In this document: positions 18,234 to 26,741 of the stretch, piece after piece | Numbering within the stretch: position 1 is the stretch's first letter | Layout of the letters: each line of letters starts with the position of its first letter | Assembly (NCBI RefSeq): GCF_022095675.1 | Contig: NZ_JAHYSG010000003.1 | Coordinates: 124,001-188,000, forward strand | DNA from: Dactylosporangium sp. AC04546 | Lineage (GTDB): Bacteria > Actinomycetota > Actinomycetes > Mycobacteriales > Micromonosporaceae | Direction of reading: 5' to 3' | Length of the DNA: 64,000 nucleotides | Notes under the pieces: generated by a model | Databases searched by the model: none | Told to the model about the DNA's origin: nothing | Seen by the model: only the letters and a program-made list of their open reading frames with translations | Made by a program: the position numbers and the translations under genes

Positions 18234-18317
18234 GTTAACCCCTGCGCGCGGACATCTCTGCGCAGGAGGTTCAATTCGGAAATTCTGCCTGAATCGTGCA
18301 GGCACAATCGCTGCACA

Positions 18318-19664
18318 TCACCATGAGCTGTGCTCACGGAGATAGCGGGCGATCATCCAGACCGGTTGACCTTCCAGAGCTACATTCTCCTCGTGTAGCA
18401 GCGCGCGAAGGACCACGATCATCCGATCCTCACGGACGTAGAGGTTTCGTATCCGGTCGGGCCCTCGTGGCCGCGCGCTGGAATGACCATGCTGACAGCG
18501 GTACGCCGGCCGACCGTGCGACCAGCAGGACTCCAGCCGCCGGCGGCACAGCCCGCAGCGCAGCAGGCCGACCAGCTGATAGCTCCGGAAGCCGCCACAC
18601 GCCGGGCCCGGAAGGGCGGTGATCTCCTGCGCCGCGATGAGGTCCGCCTCGAACACCAACGGCGGATGGGCGAGCTGCTTGGAGATCACCCACTCGCTCG
18701 TCGTGGCCCACCGCTGCGTCTTGAACGGCCCAGGAAGATGCGCAGGGGTGTGATGGGCAGGCTGCCGGTTCCAAACCTGCCGCCCGGTGTACTTCACATT
18801 CGCCAGGATCCCCTGCACCGTCGTCAAACCCCACCTGCAGTTGCTCCGATGGCGGTTCCGGCCGCGATCGGCCTGCGACGGGCTCGGCACCCCGTCCGCG
18901 TTCAGCATCGCGGCGATCCGCGACACGCTCCGGCCGCGCAACCGCTCCGCGAAGATCCGTCGCACCGTCGGCGCGGTCACCGGATCCTCGTCATACCGCT
19001 GCAGCCGCCGGCCCCACTTCGCATGCATCGGGTTCGGATGCGGACCAGCATCCACGAGCCGGTACCCATACAACGGCCGGCCGCCCAGGAACCGGCCCTC
19101 ATCCCGGATCTGCGCCCGCATCGCCGCGAGGGCCCGCGAACGCGCCCGCAACACCTCCCGCTTCGACTGCGCCCCGAGCAGCATCAGCAACGCCTGGTGT
19201 GACGGCTCAGCGGGATCGACCGGGCCGTGCGCCTCCGGCAGCCACAGCTGCACCCCATGCTGCTGCAAGAACGGCAGCAATGACAGCACCTGATCGCCGT
19301 AGAACGCCCGCTCGTACTCCCCCACCACCACCGCATTGAAGGCGCGGTCCGGGTCGGCGATTGCCGTGAGCAGCAACGCCGCCTGCGGCCGGTCCCGCCA
19401 CGGCAGCCGCCGACTGCGGTCGGCGTCGAAGTAGTCGGCGACGATCCGGCCGTGACCGTCGACAAGGTCATCCGCGACATCCCGTTGCCACCGCCGCGAC
19501 GAATCCTGCTCCTGGAAATCGGCCGTGGACACCCGACCGTAGAACGCGAACCGCAACAGCCCGAGCTCATCAGGTCGGCGCCGACGCGGCCGCCTCACCG
19601 GCCGCGACTGACTCACCCAATGGGTCAACAGGTCGGACTCGCTGCGCACTGCAAGGTCGGCCAT
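18318..19664 (-). CDS. Large serine recombinase, unit A
   Basis: Site-specific recombinase of 448 aa. The N-terminal resolvase domain carries FYGRVSTADFQEQ with catalytic Ser46 and the downstream VVVGEYERAFYGDQ. It is followed by a 'recombinase' domain (GRFLGGRPLYGYRLVD, PVTAPTVRRIFAERLRGRSVSRIA) and a zinc ribbon (LLRCGLCRRR...YRCQHG). The length and order fit large serine integrases. The ATG at 19664 has GGAGCGG upstream. The stop lies about 85 nt from tRNA-like copy 1. A clear but diverged homologue occupies the same position next to copy 2 (37060-38451), which suggests both enzymes use this site. Confidence 0.9.
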   Translation of the reverse strand: MADLAVRSESDLLTHWVSQSRPVRRPRRRRPDELGLLRFAFYGRVSTADFQEQDSSRRWQRDVADDLVDGHGRIVADYFDADRSRRLPWRDRPQAALLLTAIADPDRAFNAVVVGEYERAFYGDQVLSLLPFLQQHGVQLWLPEAHGPVDPAEPSHQALLMLLGAQSKREVLRARSRALAAMRAQIRDEGRFLGGRPLYGYRLVDAGPHPNPMHAKWGRRLQRYDEDPVTAPTVRRIFAERLRGRSVSRIAAMLNADGVPSPSQADRGRNRHRSNCRWGLTTVQGILANVKYTGRQVWNRQPAHHTPAHLPGPFKTQRWATTSEWVISKQLAHPPLVFEADLIAAQEITALPGPACGGFRSYQLVGLLRCGLCRRRLESCWSHGRPAYRCQHGHSSARPRGPDRIRNLYVREDRMIVVLRALLHEENVALEGQPVWMIARYLREHSSW

Positions 19665-20178
19665 CGGCCGCTCCGATCGACGGGCAGAGATGCTGTATCG
19701 CCGATTCAGACCCGACCGGCGCACGCCATGACGCACAGACAGTCCGAGCGCCCAGCCCGTCACCCGTTGGGCTGACCTACAGGTGGTGCAATGCAGACTT
19801 GAGCACCACCGAAACATGCTGCCGGACGGCCGTCCCAAGCCGAAGACGTGCCGCAACTCGAAGCGCGCGGATCGCGGCGATGAGCGGACGTCAAGATCGC
19901 CACTTAACGTTGCGGCGGCGGCCTCGGGCGTTCGAAAAGCTACGCGAAGCTCTACAGGCTGGTCTCGGCGGGACCTCCACGGTCGCGGGCGGCGTCTCGG
20001 CGCACCAGCGGTTCGCCGCCGGCGGGGCAACCGCGGTGCCGTGCTGATCCGGCCGCACCGCGAGGGAGCGCGGCCGCCCCGACGACGGCCGCCGACAGGG
20101 CGACGATCCACGGCCATCAACGCCGGGGGCTCGGCGCGGACTCCCGTCCGCCGGTGCGGTTCGCCGTGGGCACGGTTG
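19665..20178. other. Intergenic, 0.5 kb, nothing recognised
   Basis: Open frames in this stretch are Arg/Ala/Gly-rich and look like shadow translations of high-G+C DNA. No RNA fold, repeat or start with a good ribosome site was found. Confidence 0.5.
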
Positions 20179-20436
20179 TCAGCGGCCGAAAGGCCATAGC
20201 GAAGACGTGCGACGGCGACCGGCGAGGACCTGTCGCACCATGGCCTTGGTGATGTCGTGCCGGCGCTTACCGTAATAGATCTCGGCGTACACCTCCTCGG
20301 GCGTGAATCGCGGGTGGTCCTTCGCGACCTCGAGGATGTACTGGACCTTGGCGTCGTCGAGCTCGGGATCCGCCGGCGGGGTTCGCCGTCGGACGGGCCG
20401 TTGGATGCGTCGGCCGGATCTATCGAAATACGCCAC
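20179..20436 (-). CDS. 85-aa hypothetical protein
   Basis: Small charged protein with a GTG start at 20436 and an excellent ribosome site GGAGGTG ending 5 nt before it. The sequence begins VAYFDRSGRRIQRPVRRR, followed by a folded-looking helical part (ELDDAKVQYILEVAKDHP, then TPEEVYAEIYYGKRRHDITKAMVRQVLAG). The helical pattern resembles a small HTH or HEPN-like helical bundle, but no family is recognised. It is transcribed on the same strand as the recombinase, about 0.5 kb upstream of it, and is divergent from the response-regulator-like gene. Confidence 0.6.
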   Translation of the reverse strand: MAYFDRSGRRIQRPVRRRTPPADPELDDAKVQYILEVAKDHPRFTPEEVYAEIYYGKRRHDITKAMVRQVLAGRRRTSSLWPFGR

Positions 20437-20609
20437 GTGAGCACCTCCAGGCGCATCGGCTGATTCGACGGTATTGATACGGAGCGTTGCAGGTCCATGA
20501 CTGATAGCGCGCAACCATGACCGTCCAATGGCAGATTCCCGCCGGGCCATAAGCTGTCGGCTGCTATCGCTGCTGGTAGCGCGTCGGTCACGGGGAGGTG
20601 CGGGGTCGA

Positions 20610-21221
20610 GTGACCGTTCACGTTGCGGTCGTTGATCCCCTGCCGGTATTCCGGCGCGGTGTCGCGACCGCAGTGTCGGCGTTGGGCCATCTCGTGGAGG
20701 AACCGCAGGACATCGAGGCATGGGCGCGAGCGCGGCCGGGCGGCATGGTACTGCTGACGCTGGACTCTGCTGCGGACGTGGACAGGGTGGCGGCTCTGTG
20801 CCGCATGCGGCCTCGTCCGCTTGTCGTCGCGTTGCCCTCGAGCGACGTGTCCTCGCTGGGCGTGCGCGCGCTGCAGGCCGGCGCCAGGTCGGTGGTGGCC
20901 CGCGCGGCGACGGTGCCGGCGTTGCAGCGGGCAGTGTCCGCGACGCTCGACGGCGAGGCAGTGATGCCGGTCGGGGTTGCCGACCTTCTGTTGACCGGCC
21001 GGCCTGCAAGACTTCCGCGCCGGCCGGCCCCCACGGCGCAACAGGTCGCCTGGCTGCTGGAACTGTCCCGCGGACGTACTGTGGCGAGCCTGGCCGCGGA
21101 GGCAGGCTATTCGGAGCGAGCGATGTACCGGCTGCTCCAAGCGCTGTATCAGCAGATCGGCGTGAGCACTCGGCTGGAAGCGATCATGCTAGGGCGCGAG
21201 GCGGGTTGGTTCGATGGTTAG
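20610..21221 (+). CDS. LuxR/NarL-type response-regulator-like protein
   Basis: Protein of 203 aa with a receiver-like N-terminal half (VTVHVAVVDPLPVFRRGVATAVSALGH, then GARSVVARAATVPALQRAVSATL) and a C-terminal LuxR-type HTH (RTVASLAAEAGYSERAMYRLLQALYQQIGVSTRLEAI). The usual phospho-acceptor Asp is not obvious: VLLTLDSAADVDRV holds the nearest candidate, and the acidic pocket is reduced to one Asp near the start, so it may be an atypical, phosphorylation-independent regulator. The GTG at 20610 has GGGGAGG about 11 nt upstream; GTG at 20598 is possible. Its 3' end overlaps the convergent STAND gene by 38 nt, so it could influence that operon. Confidence 0.7.
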   Translation: MTVHVAVVDPLPVFRRGVATAVSALGHLVEEPQDIEAWARARPGGMVLLTLDSAADVDRVAALCRMRPRPLVVALPSSDVSSLGVRALQAGARSVVARAATVPALQRAVSATLDGEAVMPVGVADLLLTGRPARLPRRPAPTAQQVAWLLELSRGRTVASLAAEAGYSERAMYRLLQALYQQIGVSTRLEAIMLGREAGWFDG

Positions 21222-24200
21222 CCGACCGGCCCGGCCGGAGGCGTGCCAGTTCTGCCAACACGGGCTCGAGTCGCGCGTCGCCGCCCGCGATCGTCTCCAC
21301 CATGAACCTCACCCGGTCGTCGAGCCCGCGCGTCTGCTCGGCCGTCGCCGGCCGGGCACGGCGGAATGCATCCAGGGCCCAGGCAGGTTCGGCGCCGCCG
21401 GTGAGGACGGAGTAGCACCGGGCAATCCCGGTGAAGTCCCAGGCCACGAGATCATCATCGTCCGCGCTGGTGCGTTTGGTCGTCTCCTCGGCGAGTTGCC
21501 GGAACAAGTCCCGCGCGGTGGCTGGACGGCCGTAGCAGTGCGCGATGATCGCCCGCAGGGCGAGTTCCACGGTCTCCCGACCGGCCATCCGGTATCGGGC
21601 CGCCTCTTCGATCGCTTTTCGGGCCGCTTCAAGATCGTTCAGGTGGACGTGGGTAAGCGCGAGGATGGTGAGGGATCGCCGCAGGTTGATCGGATCTCGT
21701 TTGTCGCGAGCGACGTCAACGGCCCGCTGCGCCGCCGAGTGCGCCTCGCGGTACAGGTCCCGATACAGATACAGGTCAGCGGTCGACGTGAGCAGCTCCG
21801 CTCGCGCCGGGAGATCAGGGAAGGATGCGATCAGTTCGGCACAGCTGGCCACCATCGTCAGCGCATCCGGGATCTGGCCCAGCTCGGCATACCAGCGCAT
21901 CAGCCGCAGCGCGGCGTCCGAGGCCAGGTCGGGGTTGGTCTCGCGCACCGCTTCGAACGCCGCCAAAGCATCCACGACCGCGCGCCCGTAGTTGCCGTGC
22001 CGCTGCCGGCAATCGGCCAGACCGATGAGCGCGGCCGCGCGGTCGGCACCGTCATAGCCCTCCCCGTCGTCCTCGTCGGCCAGGCAGAGCGCCAACTGGT
22101 ACTGCTGCTCGGCAGCGACAAGATAGTCGTGCTCCCAGAACATGTAGCCCATGCCGATATAGATTCTGCGCAACGCCTCGCGCTCCTGATCTTCCTTGGC
22201 GATGGTGAGGGCTGCGGCATAGGCCTCCGATGCTGCCGGGAAGTTGCCGCTGTACGAGTAGATGTCGCCCAGGGCGGCCAGGTTCATCATCTCGCCCTCC
22301 CGGTCGTCGCCGAGCCGGCCGCGCACGGCCTCCCGCTGGCTGCGTAAGTCGGCGCCGCTACCCCAGCGCCGGACCAGATCGTCCATCGACTCGATCAGGC
22401 TATGCGCCTGCTCGTACATCTCCGCCCTGAGCCAGACATCGATGCGCGCAAAGTGCAGGTTCAGATCGGCGATGCCACGGACGCTGTCGTCGTCAGGCTG
22501 CATGGCCTGCAGGACCCTGGCCGCCCGAAGCAGCAACCGACGGCGAGTCGGCGGCTTCATATCGTCAGTGTCCGGCGAGTCTGCAACAAGGCGCTCGAGG
22601 ACCGGCTCGACCTCCGTCGGGCGCAGATACCGCCGGCCGTCACGGGACTCCAGGACGAGCCGGGCCGCGACGAGGGCACGCAGTGCGGGCTCAATCTGCG
22701 CCGCGGGCACGTACGGACGGACGACGTCGGCGATGGCGTCCGCGCGGACCGGGATGCCGAGCGCCGCCAGGCCCTCCGCAACTCGCTGCTGTTCGGCGGG
22801 TAGGTGTTCAACGAACCAATGCAGCAGGCGCCGGTGCACGTCGATTGCCGACAGGGCGGACAGCCAGGGTCCGGCCTCGCGAACGTGCAGCCCGGGCGGG
22901 TCGCTGCTGAGGGCGGCATGTAGGAGTTCGGCCAGCCTGGGGTTGCCGGACAGGCCGCCGTGGATCCGCCGCAGTTCGTCCGTCGAGAGGGCGGCGAGGC
23001 CGTATCGGTTACCCGGATCAAGTTCGGCGAACTGCTCACGCAGCGACGGCGGTTCAAGGCCCTCAAGGCTGATCCGGCATGCAGTACCCGTCCACGCCAG
23101 GCCCGTGGTCGCCTGCGGTACATGCTGTGTCACAAACACGACTTTGACCGGAGGCCGCATCCGGCTCTGGAGGGCCTCAAGAGCCAGGTCGAACTCCGAG
23201 TCGCGCATGGTGCGATCGTCCTTCAGGAGATGCTCTGCCGAGTCCAGTACGATCACCGGTCGGGCCCGGCCCATAAGATCAAGGCCGTCCAGGGCGATCT
23301 CCAGGCGTGCGCGCGCAGACGGGCCGGCGATACGACCGGATCCGGGTGGCTCGATGTCCTCGATCAGCGCCGTCACGCCGATCTCGTCGTACGGTGCGGC
23401 GTCATGCCAGCGCACCGTCGAGTCGGCATCCTCCGGGTCCGGCGGGCCCAGGTCGACGAGCACTTCGCGCACCAGCGCGGTCTTGCCCATCCCGGGCGGC
23501 CCGCTCACCACGATGACGGACGTGACCTGATCTTCCAGTGCTGCGCGGAGCCGGCTCCGTTGGTCGATGCGGTTGACGAAGACAGGTTTGCCCTCCACCG
23601 TGCGGCTGTCTCTCCGCGGGAGCGATACGGCCGCCGCCTCGCGGACCGCGCCCGCGTCGAATTGCATGGACGAGCCCGACTGTGGGCCCGTCTGCCCGAG
23701 CAGGACCCGCGCGAGCCGGCCCGCCAGCCGCGAGCACCATCGGCGAGCGTTGGGCGGACCCGAGGTGTACGCGCTGTGCAGCATCGCCTGCGCCAGGAGG
23801 GACACCTTCAGCTGCCGGTGCCATTGCCCGGGATCCCAGGCCTCGTCCTCCACGAACTGCAGCGTCGGTTCGCGAAGCGCGTCGATGATCTTACGCACGC
23901 TGCCCGGCATAGCGTCGTCGAGGCTGGCGTCGCGGTAGTCGCGTTCCAGGTATGCCAAGAAGGCCGCCTGGCTGTGCGGAGAACCCGCGCCGATCTCGCG
24001 CCAGCAGAGTGAGACGAGCAACGCGGCCAGGTCGCGGCTCAGCGGCGCCTTGCCGTTATACGTGGCCAGGTCGACAAGCCGGAACCTCGCCGGAACGACG
24101 GTGCCGTTGCGCACGGGCACAAGAATGTTGTCGCCATGCAAGTCGCCGTGCGTCCGACCCACCAGGTAGTGAATCTTCGTGGACATCGCCGGCGAATTCG

Positions 24201-24834
24201 CTGCTGCCAGCCACCATGGATTGGGCAGCGGTGCGCCCTCGGCCGGGAAATCCAGGAATGGGGTCGAGAGCAAACCACGCCGGTCCGCCCAGTCGCGCAG
24301 CCATCCGTCTTCCGTAAAGCTTTCGCCCAGTTCACACAGTAAAAGCTCGGCCATGGTCGAGTGCGCGCTGTCGCGATCGGGGCCAGCCCATTCGGCAAGC
24401 ACGGTGCTCCAGATCGCCTTGCATGCCGCCGGAAGTTGATCGGGATCAACGGTGCCGAGTGGGTCACCCTCGGCAATGAACTGGCCGATCACGAGGCCGT
24501 CGTTCGGGCATGGAATGGCCGGAAACGCGATCTTGGTGAGGTGCTGACTGAACCTTTCCGGTGATTCCTGCACGGCGGCGTCATGCCGTCGGCTTTCCCG
24601 CTGGTGGTTCATCGGCACCGGAGGGCAGTACTTGATCACGCACCAACGCGGGTCGGGACTTCCGCTGACCTTCGCCAGTTGAGCCGTCGCCAGTCGCGCC
24701 CCGGTGAAGCCGCGACGGATCAGGTCAATGCTGTTGTCGCGGATTTCGGTGCCGTGGTCGAGCAGCGACTCGATGACTGTCGAGGCGATGGCCGCGTCCT
24801 CGAACGCGCGGGTCAGCTCCTCGAGGGCGGTCAT
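21184..24834 (-). CDS. APH-like kinase / STAND NTPase / TPR fusion, 1216 aa
   Basis: Three-part protein. Residues 1-380 look like an aminoglycoside-phosphotransferase-type kinase: candidate ATP lysine in CVIKY (68), catalytic loop THGDLHGDNILV (228-239), and a metal Asp in FRLVDLATYNG (255). Residues 420-900 form a STAND-type NTPase with P-loop SGPPGMGKTALV (444-455), Walker B-like PVIVLDSAEHLL and a winged-helix region. The C-terminal 300 residues are TPR-like (YSYSGNFPAASEAYAAAL, AEQQYQLALCLADED). STAND proteins act as sensors that oligomerise on a trigger. The ATG at 24834 overlaps the stop of the membrane-protein gene as ATGA. The pairing suggests sensor plus pore effector. Confidence 0.8.
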   Translation of the reverse strand: MTALEELTRAFEDAAIASTVIESLLDHGTEIRDNSIDLIRRGFTGARLATAQLAKVSGSPDPRWCVIKYCPPVPMNHQRESRRHDAAVQESPERFSQHLTKIAFPAIPCPNDGLVIGQFIAEGDPLGTVDPDQLPAACKAIWSTVLAEWAGPDRDSAHSTMAELLLCELGESFTEDGWLRDWADRRGLLSTPFLDFPAEGAPLPNPWWLAAANSPAMSTKIHYLVGRTHGDLHGDNILVPVRNGTVVPARFRLVDLATYNGKAPLSRDLAALLVSLCWREIGAGSPHSQAAFLAYLERDYRDASLDDAMPGSVRKIIDALREPTLQFVEDEAWDPGQWHRQLKVSLLAQAMLHSAYTSGPPNARRWCSRLAGRLARVLLGQTGPQSGSSMQFDAGAVREAAAVSLPRRDSRTVEGKPVFVNRIDQRSRLRAALEDQVTSVIVVSGPPGMGKTALVREVLVDLGPPDPEDADSTVRWHDAAPYDEIGVTALIEDIEPPGSGRIAGPSARARLEIALDGLDLMGRARPVIVLDSAEHLLKDDRTMRDSEFDLALEALQSRMRPPVKVVFVTQHVPQATTGLAWTGTACRISLEGLEPPSLREQFAELDPGNRYGLAALSTDELRRIHGGLSGNPRLAELLHAALSSDPPGLHVREAGPWLSALSAIDVHRRLLHWFVEHLPAEQQRVAEGLAALGIPVRADAIADVVRPYVPAAQIEPALRALVAARLVLESRDGRRYLRPTEVEPVLERLVADSPDTDDMKPPTRRRLLLRAARVLQAMQPDDDSVRGIADLNLHFARIDVWLRAEMYEQAHSLIESMDDLVRRWGSGADLRSQREAVRGRLGDDREGEMMNLAALGDIYSYSGNFPAASEAYAAALTIAKEDQEREALRRIYIGMGYMFWEHDYLVAAEQQYQLALCLADEDDGEGYDGADRAAALIGLADCRQRHGNYGRAVVDALAAFEAVRETNPDLASDAALRLMRWYAELGQIPDALTMVASCAELIASFPDLPARAELLTSTADLYLYRDLYREAHSAAQRAVDVARDKRDPINLRRSLTILALTHVHLNDLEAARKAIEEAARYRMAGRETVELALRAIIAHCYGRPATARDLFRQLAEETTKRTSADDDDLVAWDFTGIARCYSVLTGGAEPAWALDAFRRARPATAEQTRGLDDRVRFMVETIAGGDARLEPVLAELARLRPGRSANHRTNPPRALA

Positions 24835-25727
24835 GACCGTGGGAACCGCGCTTCCAACTCGCGCATCTTGACCTCGAAATCGAACCTGTCCTGGTCGTGA
24901 TAGTGCCGGAAGTACGAGGTCGGCAGGCGCGGCTGGAGCCGCCGCATGTTGTACAGCGTGTCCTGCACCTGACGGGCGAAGAGGGTCAGGGCGGCCGGAC
25001 CGGCCAGCACCGGCGACGATGGGTCATCGATGACGGCGCGCACTATGCGGAGAACCCGCAGCCGCTCGTGGGTGCTCGCTATCTGATGGCGGTAGATATC
25101 CAGGCACAGCAGCAGCAGACCGAGCGAGGGTAGGAACCAACCCGTCACCAGCCGGTTCAAGGTCCCGTCGGTGCCGAGGGTGACCAGAACGCCCGCCGCG
25201 GACCACAACACGAGTAGGCCGAGCATCATCTGGGCGAATCGGAGCCGGATTCGTGAGCCCCAGGCCAGGTTCTGCTCCAGGCAGAACAGCACGTCATACG
25301 GCTCGGCGGCCTTGGCCACAAGGTAATAGCCCTGCAGCCGGCGCTCGTCGCCGCGGAACCGCCGGCTGAGCCGGCTCACCTCGTCGTCACTGATCCGGTC
25401 GCCGACCGTGACCTGATTCCACGGCAGACCGAGCAGGTCGGCGTCGAACATCTCCTGCAGCGTCGCCGCGAGGCGTAGGTACCGCTCGGCCCACGGCGCC
25501 ATCACGATCTTGTAGAAGGCGGCCCAGAGCGTGCCGCCGAGCGCGACCGCCGCGCCGTACTTCGAGCCAGTCTCGGTGAGCAGGCCCACCACCGCGAGCG
25601 CAACGGACACACCGAGGCTCAGCGCCTGCGCCCGCTGATTGTAGCGATGCGTCACGGCGACCGCCTTGAGCAGGCGCAGCGCTGCGACCCCGTCCTGCCG
25701 ATCGGTCATGGAGCGGATGGTGGTCAA
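24831..25727 (-). CDS. S-4TM-like four-helix membrane protein, putative pore-forming effector
   Basis: Protein of about 298 aa with two pairs of membrane helices. The first pair is ALSLGVSVALAVVGLLTE plus AAVALGGTLWAAFYKIV. The second is MMLGLLVLWSAAGVLVTL plus LVTGWFLPSLGLLLLCLDIY. Between them lies a soluble block with LPWNQVTVGDRISDDEVSRL, RLQGYYLVAKAA and CLEQNLAWGSRIRLRFAQ. This layout and the EQNLAW-R-R-A pattern match the S-4TM family of predicted pore-forming effectors found in bacterial conflict systems. TTG at 25727 has GGGAGG a few nt upstream; ATG at 25709 is the alternative start. It is coupled by ATGA to the STAND gene downstream. Confidence 0.72.
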   Translation of the reverse strand: MTTIRSMTDRQDGVAALRLLKAVAVTHRYNQRAQALSLGVSVALAVVGLLTETGSKYGAAVALGGTLWAAFYKIVMAPWAERYLRLAATLQEMFDADLLGLPWNQVTVGDRISDDEVSRLSRRFRGDERRLQGYYLVAKAAEPYDVLFCLEQNLAWGSRIRLRFAQMMLGLLVLWSAAGVLVTLGTDGTLNRLVTGWFLPSLGLLLLCLDIYRHQIASTHERLRVLRIVRAVIDDPSSPVLAGPAALTLFARQVQDTLYNMRRLQPRLPTSYFRHYHDQDRFDFEVKMRELEARFPRS

Positions 25728-26741
25728 TGGCCCTCCCGCGTGCAGATAGACGCAGTCGAGTGTCACACGCTCCGTGTGCCTGGCGATACAGTTAGTTTGC
25801 TCATGCGTCACCGTCGAGTGGTGCTCCGGGCGGCTCATGGGCGACTGGATCGTCGTCCCGCAACGGCATGACGTGCCGGCCGAGACTCTTCTTGATGTCC
25901 ATGAGGGTCGAGCGAGCTGCGGCCGGGTACACGCCGTCGGGCCGGAGCAACTCGGCGCAGACCCTTTCAGCGATCTGCGCTGTTTGCTCGTATGTCTTTG
26001 CGTGGACGGGCCGTCCAAGGCCCAGAACTGCACGGCTTTGCGTGCCTCAGCGCTGACAGCAGCGGAATCCGGTTACCGAGGACGGCCATGGCGTGCGCTT
26101 GGCCCCGGCGAACGCTGGGATGACTGTCCCGCCGGTCCAGCGAACTCAGAGTGCTTCGCCGTCGATGCCGCACTCCGTCTCCCCGGCCGTCGTATGCCCA
26201 GCGGGTCAGGTAGCCGATCCAGATCACCGCGTGAGCCAGATGCGCCATGTCAACTTCGCCGTACTTGCCCGATGCGCATTTTGAGGGTTTCGGCACCCAG
26301 CTGGCATGCGATTCGATCGCCTTGCCGCGCAGCTGATACTGCCGCGCGATAACGCAGGCGTCCGTGGTGTGGAGGTCCGGCTAATTCGCCGGCATCGCCT
26401 CGGCCCCGGTCACGCCCGCCGCCGCGCACCTCAACCTCGCGCCGGGCGAACCGGTATGGGCCGCGGTCAAGGCCACTCAAACCCACGCCTACCCAGCCTA
26501 AACAACCCGCAGCCGCCGGCGTCAGTCCGGATGGCCCCTCCGCGGACGACGCGGACTACGGCGAAGACGCAACGTTCGACCGGCTCCAGGAGCCGAGATC
26601 AGCGGACAGCCAAGCCCACTGGTAACCCAGCGTAGTCACAATGTCGACTCGCTCGGCACTCCCAATCGCCGTTCAGAAGTCTCTGGCACCTGCCCAACGC
26701 CATCATGCTCTTGAACCAACCAGTCGACCGAACACAATCGG
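25728..26741. other. Intergenic, 1 kb, possible gene debris
   Basis: No intact gene was found. A short minus-strand frame near 26170-26290 reads HLAHAVIWIGYLTRWAYDG, which looks protein-like, but it has no start with a ribosome site and is interrupted on both sides. Control sequences for the flanking divergent genes must lie here, though no clear -10/-35 pair was identified. Confidence 0.4.

Noticed and set aside
20598-21221. Two-component pair with a histidine kinase
   Set aside because: No histidine kinase is adjacent and the receiver lacks an obvious phosphorylation pocket.
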